From contig JASWJB010000161.1 of the NCBI GenBank assembly GCA_032433595.1, forward strand, positions 1 through 64,000: a stretch of DNA of 64,000 nucleotides, read 5' to 3'. This document shows positions 47,401-57,652 of this stretch, one piece after another (the first letter of the stretch is position 1; each line of letters opens with the position of its first letter). The notes beneath the pieces were generated by a model. The model saw nothing but the letters and a program-made list of their open reading frames with translations, was not told where the DNA came from and did not search any database. This DNA comes from Conoideocrella luteorostrata. Taxonomy: Eukaryota; Ascomycota; Sordariomycetes; Hypocreales; Clavicipitaceae. Position numbers and translations under genes: made by a program.

Positions 47401-50400
47401 GGGAGCCTACTATAGAGGCTCTCCTAATAGCTAGGAGCCTTACTATAGTACTTTAGCTAGCTAGCTACGTTAAAGCTAGTCTTAACTTTGCTAGCTAGGG
47501 GCTTTGCTATAACTCTAACTTATTAAAAGTAAGTAATATCTTAGAAATTAACGTAATATATTTAATAATATTATTACTAACTTACTATATACTAACTACT
47601 TAATTAGGTAATATAGCCTTATTATACCCTATAGTATAAGCGCTACCTTACTTCTTACTCTTTACTTAATTAAACAAGGTAGCCTTATTATACCCTATAG
47701 TATAATTACTACCTTGCTGCTTATTATTTATAAATTTCTTTAAAAAGGTTAGTAACTATAAGGCCCTTGCTTATATTATTGCCTCTTTATTAAAATAGTT
47801 TAACTACTTAGATAAACTATTAGCTAAATTAGTAATACTTAGTTTATACTTAATAATAAAATTAAATAAGTATAGCTTATTTAAAGTAGTAACCTACTTA
47901 TTTATTAGCTTTAGTTTAAATACTAGGTACTTATAGTTTAAATAATTTATAATAATATAGATTAAGTATATAAAATAAGTAAGGTAATATTTTTATATTC
48001 TAAATACCTCTTAAATAGCTAGTAGCTTTATATTAGGGATTATATAGTAAATTTCTATAGGAGATAACTTCTTTAATATATAAGTAATTAAATACTAGTA
48101 ATTTAGCTATAATTACGCTAAGATTACACTAATTATAAACCTTAATACATTAGTTTTTATTCTTAATAGTATATTTAGGTTAAAGTATATTAAGATAAAT
48201 ACTTCTTAAAAGTATTACTTTAGCTCTTTAAAGGCTACTATTATATTGCTTAGTAATATAATACTTCCTATTATATCTCTTTTTAGTAGGTTTATTAATA
48301 AAATAGTTATTTTACTATACCCTTTAATAAATCTTTAGTAAAAGCCTATAAATCCTAAAAAAGACTAAATCTTTAATACATTACTAAGTAATAGCTAGTC
48401 TATAATAACTTAAATACACTTAGGTTTTATTTTAATCCCCTTGTTTATTATAATAAATCCTAGGAATCTTACTTTAGTTATAAAAAACTTATACTTATTA
48501 ATATTTATATATAATTTAGCTTATCTTAGCTTCTTAAGGACTTACTATATATACTACTTATATTTTACAGGGTAACTACTATATATTAATATATTATCTA
48601 AGTATATAATATAAATAGTATTAATTAAGTCCCCTAAGGCATTATTAATATATTCTTAAAAGGTAACTAAAGTATTAATTAGCCTAAATAGTATTATAAG
48701 ATATTTAAAGTAACTATATTAGTATTAAAAGGTAATCTTTTACTTATTACCCTTGCTAATATATAGTTAATAATATATATCTTTAAAGTTAATCTTAGTA
48801 TATACTTTTATGCCCTTTAACTTATTAAGGATTTTAGTTACTAAAGGTAAGGGTGCTTTATCCTTTCTTATAACTTTATTAAGGCCTTAATAATTTATAT
48901 ATAAGTATAGCTAGCCTCTCTTTTTTAGTATAAAGAGGATTAAGATATTAGCTAAGCTTATTAATTTTCTTATTTATTCTTGCTTAGTAGCACTAGCTAA
49001 GTATTTATAGAGTACTTATAGCTCTTTTTTAATAAGGTTATAAATAAGTCTTTATAAAGGTATTTAGCTTTTCTTTAATTTAATTATATATATTTATTTA
49101 CTAAGAAGGGGTAATATTATAATAGCTTCTCTTAAGAAAATATCTTAATATTTAGTGTAAGCCTTAAATAACTTCCTTATAGTTTCCTTATTACTTTTTT
49201 TATTTTTATTTAGTATTATTACTTAATTAAGTTAAAATTCTCCTTATAAAATTAATATAATAACTAACTTCTTTGCTTTATAGTAAACTTATTACTTACC
49301 TTAGGCTAGTAAGAGTTTTAATATTATAATAAGGTATCTTTAATATTTAAACTCCTATAATATTATTACTAGTTTATAAGTAGTAATATAGTTAAGTCCT
49401 AAAAGTAAGTTCTCTTTAGTCTTTACTATATAATAGCTAAGTTAATATATTTATATATAACTAATACTATCTTTAATTTTAATAATATAGTTAAGGATTC
49501 TATAGTGCTTTAGTAGTGTATTTACTATACTTTTTAGTTATATAGGGTTCTTTTATATATTACTTTAATTTATATTACTTAATAGTTTAGGGTTAATAAT
49601 AGTATTAATTATACTTAGGTTAAATAGCGCTAGTATAGCTACTTAGCTATATCCTTACTATAATTTTACCTTTATTCTTATATATAAGTCTCTAGTATTA
49701 TCTATAGTAAACCTAAGCCCTTATTAATAAAATACTATAATAAGTGTTTTATTTATATCTATAGTAGCATAGTTATTGCTTTTACTATATATAGTAGTAA
49801 TATAATAGTTATTACTATAAGTATTATAATTAGGTTTTATATACTTAAGGGAAATATAGCTAGTTTTTTAGTATTTATAGTAAGTTACTTTATTTAGCTA
49901 AGCTAAGTAAGTGTTAAAGGTAAACACTACTTCCTTGCTATTATTTAGTCTTTTATTTACTAAAGATAGTAAGCTTAAGTAATTCCTTTTAGGGGTTTTA
50001 TTCTTAGCTTAGCTAAGTAGGTTTATAGTAACTTTTACTTTCTTGCCTTAACTTATTAAATAGTTTTAACTCTTTAGGAACTCTTAGCTAAGTACTTGCT
50101 TTTTTATAGTATTATTTAAGCTATTAATAAATATATAAATTAAGATATTTTCTTTAATTTTCTTAGGGAGTTTTATTTTTACCTTTTCTTAGATTTTCTT
50201 ATACTCTTAAAAGGATTAACCCTCTCCTTGCCTTAGCCTTATTAGTATCTTAGTTACTTTTAAGTAATATAATTCTTTATTAATTATTTCTTTTTTTAGC
50301 TATACTATAAAGCTCTCTTAGGTATAATCTTAATATAAGACTAACCTATTAATAATAATATAATATAGCTATTATTACTTTATATTATTAGTAAGGTAAT

Positions 50401-50912
50401 TATTAGTATATATAACCTTAGTAGTATTATTAGGAAAGTTATAATAATTTATAGTAAAGGCTATATTTAAGTTAAAGAGAAAGTTTTATAGGCTTTTATA
50501 AGTATTACCCTTATATATAAGGGTTTTAAGCTATGCCTTTATAATACTATATTATAGCTAAAACGCTATACTCTTAGTGCTAAATAAGGGTAATACCTTT
50601 TTCTTTAGTAGCCTTATTTACTATAAGCTTATTTTTTTTTCTTAAATACTCCTTTAAAGTTTTATAAGCTTATAGTGCTTCTTAATTATTTATAGCTCCT
50701 TAGCTATTAATTTAATAGCTTTATTTAGTGTATTTTTATTTCTTTCCTAAAGAGTTTAGCTTATTAATTAAGGGAAAGGAGTATTTTATAAATAGTTACT
50801 TATTACTATACTATTACTACTAAGTACTTACTTAATTAGTATATTTATATTAGCTATCTTAATAAGTGTTTTATTTAATAGTTTACTACCTTAAGGGTAA
50901 AGAGATTAAAAT
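44417..50912 (-). mobile_element. AT-converted interior of the Gypsy element
   Basis: About 6.5 kb with hardly any frame over 60 codons on either strand. Only RT and RNase H are readable as described for the whole element. No other gene is inserted in it as far as I can see. Confidence 0.85.
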
Positions 50913-51188
50913 TATTATAACTTAAGAAATTAGTAAAGCAGAGTAATAAATAAGACTTCTAAAGTATTTATAGCTTCTTAGTAATAAGGTAACACTGTAT
51001 TATGAATAGTCTTAATCTCTAGCTATCTAATAATCTAGTCTCCTCCTTCCCTACTTATGCTTTGCTGTTACCCTATAGCGAAGAGTTTACTAGCTGTATG
51101 CTATACTCCTCCCATAGGCTGAGGTGCGTCACTAGACTCACGACATCACGTGGCTTCTGAATGCCCTCACAAGCAGTAATCTCTGACA
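50913..51188. repeat. Right LTR (276 bp, 5' LTR of the element)
   Basis: Begins TATTATAACTT, the mutated form of TGTCACGACTT, and ends TCTCTGACA. Its inner (left) part is AT-converted and its outer part keeps C and G, the mirror image of the left LTR. Identical length to the left LTR. Confidence 0.93.
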
Positions 51189-51193
51189 TCTTC
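51189..51193. repeat. Right target-site duplication TCTTC
   Basis: Matches the TCTTC at 44136-44140. It confirms both element borders. Confidence 0.9.
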
Positions 51194-51846
51194 CCTGACT
51201 CTCCAGTCGAGACTTTTTACTTTCCTCCTGACTTGATCACACGGGCCACCCTCATATACCTCGAGAATGATCGCTGGCCGGGATGGCATTCCTCTCAGGA
51301 GAGTATACACCAGCTTCAGTGCATCACTTGCAACATTATCGTAGCAATACAGCATGTGCTCCATCTTGTCAGTACTGTGGATCGTTGTTGTAAGGGTGGT
51401 CAGATTGGGGCAGGCCTTCTGAACGGCTTCGATGATACTCATACTGTCCACGTCGAGCATGGCGCGGATGGGACTCACGAACAGGAACCTCGGGTGCTCT
51501 ATATACACGTGCCGTATCAAAGCTCCGCATCTGCTCCCAACATCCCTGAAGAAGGAGGTGATTTCGTCGCAGGTGGCAAAGCAGAAATTGAAGTGATTGA
51601 GGCCGTAGAAAAGCGGTAGAACTTCTCTGTAGATAGCCTTGTTCACGCGGAATAGTCCGGGCGAGTACGTGGCGCCTTCTGGACGGAAATCATTGCAAGG
51701 CTGGATCGAGTGATCTTGCGAGCATACCAGCTTGTATATGATGTATCGAATCTCGATGGGGAGTCTGGAGAAGCCAGAAATTGGGGTGTAGGGAATACTG
51801 TAGGATGTGGTGGAAGGTAAGCCGGCAAGTTTTGCGGCAGGAAAGT
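51189..51846 (-). pseudogene. 5' part of an F-box-like gene split by a retrotransposon
   Basis: Leftward reading gives GFSRLPIEIRYIIYKLV, an F-box-like segment of the type common in fungal proteins. It continues with ATYSPGLFRVNKAIYREVLP, LFYGLNHFNFCF, TSFFRDVGSRCGALIRHVYI, ACPNLTTLTTTIHSTDKMEH and SLDWRVRE. The frame then meets the element at the GAAGA (TCTTC) duplication and runs into LTR sequence. The 3' part lies at 43982-44140. The true start is not resolved: the (TAG)n microsatellite lies just upstream at 51871-51973, and a start or an intron may lie beyond it. Unless the element is removed or spliced, no full-length protein can be made. Confidence 0.7.
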
Positions 51847-51870
51847 TGATAGCAGTGCTGATAGCAGTGT

Positions 51871-51973
<103 letters not shown>

Positions 51974-54499
51974 TGAATAATAGTAGAATAGTACTAGAGT
52001 AGCGGATAGTAGTAGTAGAATAATAGTAGAAGAGTAGTAGAAGAGTAGAATAGTAAAGGAATAAAGTAGAGAAATAGAACGACGGCGTGGAGCTGCAGAG
52101 TAGTTTAGTTAAATAGTTGTAGGGTCTCATGCAGAGAGGATTTGATAATGCCCCACGTTCTAGTCATATTAATACTTTTTTAACTTACTATGTGAATGAG
52201 ATTACCCCAGGCTGCCAGCACTAGCCGAGCGTTTTCTTGTTTCCTCGTTTTCTCGGTATCAATATTAACCATGATAACCCTCTCAATGATCGCATCTTGA
52301 CGTGCTGATAATTAAGTCCTCCGCTGCCCAAGTGTTATACAAAAGATAGTATGAACCAGAGGCTGATAGATTTTAACAAAAAAGTTGGCTCCCAGATCAC
52401 AACTGCTAAGTTTCTCTCTTGAAGCCATGAGCATCCCGATGACATTACCACCTGTCTTATCCAGACGGCCATATCAAAACGATCAAGACTTTACTCGTTG
52501 TACGAGGGGAGTGCATTTTACGTGACACCATCCCGGCTCACCCCCAACCACATCGCAACCGGGTCACCGGAAGTCCCTAGCCGAAGCGTGCAGAGTGGGC
52601 CTGGGATACATGCTTGAAGCATCTCCAGATTCTAAAATTTGTGGCGTCAGCCGGGATGCCTCGTGCATGAGACCGGACATGATATTTCCAGTCAAATTGA
52701 GTATCTCTGCGAATTTCGGGGTAACCTTTTGGCTACAGTCCTTCGTGGTGGGAAAGGTTCTACTCTGTACAGAGTATGTCCTGCATAGATTTTGGGTGGC
52801 ATTAGACTCACATCGTGCTTCTTTGTTGCAAAGATTGGCTACATACTCCATACACTACGACAGAATCGCGAAAACGATCGTTGCCAATATTCCGACTGCC
52901 TGTAGTCTGTCTGCCACGTGTACTAACTAACCTAAAACAGGAATGGTTAAGAATTTTTCTAATTTTTCCTAGGTGAAATTTCAGACCGGGAAGACTAGAG
53001 TGGTAAGTCTTGGCGAGAGAGAGAGAGAAAGATAAAGCTGGAAAAAAATGAAGTACTGTATAGGCTGGTAAGCCGGGACGGCCCGCCTGTTGAGGGCTCT
53101 CCGAAATCAATGTGCCCCCCCCGGGCGAGAATGAGCTAACTTGTGATCAGAAAGTTGGGCGTCATGAAAAAGAGTCGAAGTGATTTGACCGAGAAATCAA
53201 ACATTGAGTGGGTGGGCGGATTGCATGTTCCCCGTGTCGACTAAACATATCACTGCTTATACACATTCTCAACGAGTCCGGTTTGTTTTTTTAGTTGGTC
53301 GTGACATGTTGCACTTTGATAACCGAAAGTTGAGGGCTTGGTATCTCGTTCAACAGTCCTGGAACGAGGCTTGGTGCGCTCTTCCATGTGACCTTTTTTG
53401 TGGGAAGCAAGTCCCGTCGTTTCTTTCATCATGCCGCCATTTTGGGCACATAGATGGTCAATATGCAAGCACCTTTTTGTAAGACCGGAGGCTCTGACAC
53501 CTACTCTATGGCCAATCGCAGGATAAGTTGAATAGTGAGCTGAAAATCCGACATGTCCTCAAAGGCTTGGGGAGGAGGAGGGGGGGGAGTGAGCGAACCA
53601 AGCTGGCGTGTTGTGTTGCAGACGATTTGAGTGACCTGTCACGGCTTTCCCCCATCACACCCCGATGCAACGGAGTACCAAGATCGACAGTACCAAGATC
53701 GATTTCGGTACGGAGTAACTGCTCCGTAGGCAACTAGGTAGGTACTCTGAAGTGGAACTTGGGACGTGCAATGATTGTCAGCGTCACACACCCATTTCGC
53801 ACGCCTCCTTAAACCTCCGTCGCAGCTGCAGAAGTGTAGAGCAACCTTTCTGGTTTCCGGGCATTTCTTCTAGAGTGTCTCACTTTGCACATCTTTCTCT
53901 GCGTAAAAGACAACTCCACTCTCTGGAATACTATTCTGCATTTTGCGGACCGGTTTGTGAGGGAGGAAAGAACAGCGAAGCTGTCGAACAATTGTCGCCC
54001 AGCTCTACCATCTCGAAGATCCCTACGCCCAACCAGGAGTGGCGTTGGGTTAGACCCGCTTTCTAGAGGGGAAAATGATTTCCCCTCTAGAAAGCGGGTG
54101 TACACCATCCCATCATAAGCCCTCTTTCAGAGCTGAAATGCAGGCTGGACAATCTCATGGCTGGAAAGACCAGGATTGACGGGTTCAAAAACTGGGACCG
54201 ATTATTATATCTTCGTCGGGGTAGTTAATCGTCACGCGCATGTCATGTTGCAAGTTCTACAGCAAAACATAAGGGCGCAAGCGTTTATCGGAACATGTTA
54301 GCACGACCGGTATGCAGCTCCGGTCTCACTGTTTTTCTTTCCTTTTCTTGCAGCTCTAGTATCAAATTTCACAAAATCTTAAAAGAATAGCGTAGCCAGA
54401 GGCCACTTTTCTTACGTCAAGACCACTCATATCCACCGTGACATGTAGGTATTTCTCAGCCATGCCGCCTACCCCACATCACACAGTCTTTTGTCTTGT
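51974..54499. other. Intergenic stretch with a perfect hairpin
   Basis: About 2.5 kb. Apart from the hairpin at 54054-54099 and TACGGAGTA at 53709-53717 I see no feature. Frames are short and featureless. Confidence 0.45.
54054..54099. repeat. Perfect 21-bp inverted repeat with 4-nt loop
   Basis: The arms ACCCGCTTTCTAGAGGGG plus AAA (54054-54074) and their exact reverse complement (54079-54099) enclose the loop ATGA. No mismatch is present. The transcript of either strand would fold into a 21-bp stem. Confidence 0.95.
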
Positions 54500-54950
54500 C
54501 TCTCTTTGTGCCTGCGTGTTAATGTGATCACCGATGTGCTTGTCATCAGGTGACTCTAGTAGATGATTCTCATTGAATGTGCTGGGAGAGAATATGTCGA
54601 CTCAGGATCGTCGTCATACCGCAGCCACAGCTGATAAGTTGAGCTGTCAGAAGTTCTCGCGGCGTATTTGTCCATAAAATTAGTAACAGCAGTATTGAGA
54701 CCTCTGAGAGCCACATGATAATGTATCTTGTCCATGTCGATAGTGTACTTTTCCACAACCCAATTATACTGCTTCTCAAAGACTTCTAGCAGCTTATCCT
54801 GGAGAGGCTCGATTTGCTTAATGTCGGATTTGAGAAGTTAATAGCAAGTATGGCTTTGGTACTCTTCCCCTCTTGCTTAAGCTCGCGCTCTTCTTTCTCG
54901 TTCGCAAGAACCGTTGTCCCAGGCACGAGTGAGCAGTGGTCATGTGCATC
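54500..54950 (-). pseudogene. Second caspase-like gene fragment
   Basis: The leftward frames read NEKEERELKQEGKSTKAILA, then after a frame change SDIKQIEPLQDKLLEVFEKQ and YNWVVEKYTIDMDKIHYHV, then FMDKYAARTSDSS. This is the region before the catalytic-His motif of the caspase-like remnant at 14130-14810. DNA identity between the copies is high over about 54655-54775 versus 14665-14785. Here the coding stretch ends before the GHG motif. It is a broken fragment of the same gene family. Confidence 0.5.
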
Positions 54951-55379
54951 TCAGACACTCTATTGCAGCGACGGAAAATATTAGGATGGGCTTTAGCGGA
55001 TCTAGACCATCATAAATCTGAGCTTGGGCTCCCGAACGGAACTGTACTGGGCCTCACTTAATGACCAACCGCACATACCGCCGCCGGATCCGTGTAGACA
55101 TGAGGAAGTTCTCCATTCAGATGTACTTAAATGCCAGCTTTATAGCCGAGTGTAGCCATCTTCTACGCTACCTTCTTAGCCATAGGTACGCTTTTAGGCG
55201 CTGTTGCTTCTTAGGAAAAGTTCCTGTTACACTCAGGCCTAATTCTCTTAAAATTCCGTCAATCTCAGCTAGGGGACTGTTAGGGCATTTTATAAACGAA
55301 AGAGGGTGTAACTGCACCTCGAAGTTCGTAAAATTCAGTGTAGTTTAAGGGGAAATTGGGTATTTGCCTATTATGAGTG
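54951..55379. other. Short silent stretch
   Basis: About 430 bp between two broken genes. I see nothing to support here. Confidence 0.4.
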
Positions 55380-56026
55380 CTGCGCAGCATGGATATCGAG
55401 TTGTTGCAACAGCTGGCGAACCTATTGACCAAGCGTGCAGCATCGTAAAAGTGGCTAGAGAGAATGGTCAATAATATGATGCGGAGGGACATAAAATGTA
55501 CCCTACTCGAATTTCCATCTGAGCTTCATGTGCTAATGCAGCAATGGCGTTGCGGCTGTCCTGTGCTTCCCTGAGTTGGCGACTGAGGTGGTGCTGAGAG
55601 TCTCCTACGGCCTGGCCCATAGCCTGGATGATGGCAGTCTGTGCTTGCCCGAGTCGACGATCGAGTTGCTGCTGAGATCCGCCTATGGCCTGTTCTGAGG
55701 CCTACACGATAGCCTCCCTGCGGTTGCAAAAGTAGGCGATCGAGGTGTTGCTGAGATTCATCAATGGTCTGGCCCATGCCGTCGAGGATATCTCGCGACG
55801 CAGCTGTGTCGTTACGGATCTGGTTCAAACCCTGGAGGTCAAGTTCGATATCAATAATGCGACCACTCAGTGTGGCAGCGGCGGCATCAGATTGATCGAA
55901 GCGAAGAGTCATCGCGGCTCTGAGCTCTCCTAGGTCTTGACGTATCGCGTGGATAACTCTCATTATATGTGCAAGCTCATGGTTCTGCTGTCGTAAACTT
56001 CCGTTACTAAGCCATTTACTTCCCAT
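55380..56026 (-). pseudogene. Broken coiled-coil protein gene with internal repeats
   Basis: Leftward from ATG at 56026 the frame gives MGSKWLSNGSLRQQNHELAH, LRAAMTLRFDQSDAAAATLS and GMGQTIDESQQHLDRLLLQP, a strongly helical coiled-coil style. After about residue 103 the frame breaks. In the next frame the same module reappears as EQAIGGSQQQLDRRLGQAQT and AMGQAVGDSQHHLSRQLREA, with a TAG where the module predicts a Gln codon. So one frameshift and one stop interrupt a tandem repeat of roughly 27-30 residues built on an MGQ-x5-SQQ-x-L pattern. I do not recognise the family; such modules occur in fungal proteins linked to NLR-type or ankyrin genes. An unrecognised intron is an alternative to decay. 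Confidence 0.4.
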
Positions 56027-56780
56027 CGATGTATTGTGGAAGATGAGAGGGGAAGGGGCTTTACATAATTAGTATTAGCTACTGTCATCGCTGTGGTCAA
56101 TTCAATATCAGATCTTTCTTAGCTTTCGTCTGGTATGTAACGAGCGTATCAAACACCTAAGCGCTAAGTTCACCAGCAAGAGGGATTGGTACGCTTTTGG
56201 CCCTGCCTGTACACGCCGGAGAATGAAACTCTATATTACCTTGTACTGCTGCAGCTTGGAGTGTCAAGGGCTGATTGGGTCGAATATATGTGGTTGGTTC
56301 GCATGCGCAGGAGGCCGCCACCAACCGTTCGTGGCTGCAGTTAGTGGCCGGCCAGCATGGAGGCGCAAAGTTCTCTCGTAGTTGATGTCAGAAGGTCTGG
56401 CCAGCTTACTTATCTGCTGCGGCGTATACAACGTTTCGAATTCGATGTCTCTTCGGATGCCAGAACTAGAAAGAGGAATCCCAATTACATATCGTCGGCC
56501 GCTTATCACTCCTCCCATTCCCCACATAGCTTATGTTACAGCAGCCATCGCCATCACCTCGAATTAGAACAATCAGCCCTTATTGCAGTATGATGAAGAT
56601 GGTGGTTTAGCCAGTATCTAATCATGTCTTTCCCTCCTGGTGCTATGTATTAGCCTTTGTATGCTCACGAAAGACAAGTGCTTGAGGTCCTTTCCGCCAT
56701 GCTGGATTGACCGTAGAGGAGCCTCACAAGTAATTTTTATGAAGTACAATGCATTTTCCCTCAAATCTTCATCACCGGGC
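56027..56780. other. Intergenic stretch
   Basis: About 750 bp between the broken coiled-coil gene and the BTB gene stop. No supported feature. Confidence 0.45.
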
Positions 56781-57652
56781 CTAGTCTAGTCGATTTAGTA
56801 ACACGTTGATAAAGCCTTTGGAAAATTCCGGTACCGTCCTCGTGAGGTCTTGGAACTCGGCGCTCTTCCATAAATCGTCTGCTTTGCAAGCCGTGTAAAA
56901 GCAGACTAATGATCTCAATGCATCCGCCTGTTCTCCCTTGTCACCAGTTTCGTTGAAAGTATATTGCACGAGTTTGGATATATCGCTGCGGCCGCCAGGG
57001 AAGAGCACAAATTGCGTCAACGCCCGCCGTAGTTTGTGAAGAGCCAGGCTTTGCAAAGCATCTATGCCATGGTAGTCTGCGAAAACATACACTTGCGCAT
57101 GGCAGAGGAATACATGGGTGTAGTCGTCGTCAGGTAAAGTAATACGCTGCTCAGGCTTGGCCAGCTTTCGCGTATGAAGCCTGTTGAACGTATCCCATAA
57201 ACGTTCCCGCTTAGTTTCGAAGAACGGTGTTTGGGGCGCGGGCGCCTCTTTCTTGGGTCTTCGGGTGTTACTTGGCAATGTTATCGCTTCATTCTGCTCG
57301 GTCTCTTCGATTTTGTCTGGATCCGGGCTGGTTTCTTCGTCCTCGCGTTTATGGGGTTCCGCTTCATCGTAAGATCCAGTGTATGCGTATTGGCTGAATC
57401 GGATGAATGTATCTTCGCTCGTTTCTTTCCACACGACGCGTCGTTCTGTGGCCTCTTTCATGTGCCCATTGACCAGTGCATTCAGAGCCTTAGACTGATG
57501 CGCGACAAGGGCAGAATGGATCGTATGCTCCTTCTGATCCGGGCCGACGAGAAACGTAAATAGTGGTGAAGAGGTGATACTGTATTGGACATGTTAGTGT
57601 GCATTTTGTATAATAGCATTATAACTAACCTTCCGTAGGGTAGTGAGGCCAT
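56781..57652 (-). CDS. BTB/POZ domain protein
   Basis: Exons 57652-57630 and 57579-56781 encode 273 residues. The tiny first exon gives MASLPYG. A 50-nt intron (GTTAGT...CAG with ACTAACA branch) splits the next Ser codon and leads into ITSSPLFTFLVGPDQKEHTI then HSALVAHQSKALNALVNGHM, a BTB fold entry with the usual hidden-Ser-x2-L pattern. TFIRFSQYAYTGSY is the BTB strand/helix before an acidic, Lys-rich disordered insert (about residues 95-140). YTHVFLCHAQVYVFADYHGI then DALQSLALHKLRRAL is the conserved downstream block of fungal BTB proteins. BTB proteins often act as adaptors for Cul3 ligases; fungal members of this short type are mostly uncharacterised. The upstream exon is needed for a complete domain. 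Confidence 0.85.

Larger units (their letters stand above)
44141..51188 (-). mobile_element. Complete but inactivated Ty3/Gypsy LTR retrotransposon
   Basis: The element is 7,048 bp with two 276-bp LTRs and a 5-bp target duplication. The inside is extremely AT-rich and full of stop codons. On the minus strand near 48290-48690 decayed reverse transcriptase can still be read: IYLDNILIYS (the catalytic YLDD box with Asp changed to Asn) at 48578-48604, then FFITKVRFLGFI and SFLGFIGFY with RFIKGYSKI. RNase H follows at about 47880-48180 (KKLSPIEIYY, YKYLVFKLKLINK). Order RT then RNase H, and the motif style, are those of Gypsy polyproteins, so the coding strand is minus and the right LTR is the 5' LTR. 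Gag, protease and integrase should lie in the remaining space, but I did not resolve them. All LTR differences are C/T or G/A transitions, as in repeat-induced point mutation. Confidence 0.93.

Noticed and set aside
44417..50912. Short frames in the AT-rich block as host genes
   Set aside because: They are stop-ridden remains of the retrotransposon interior.
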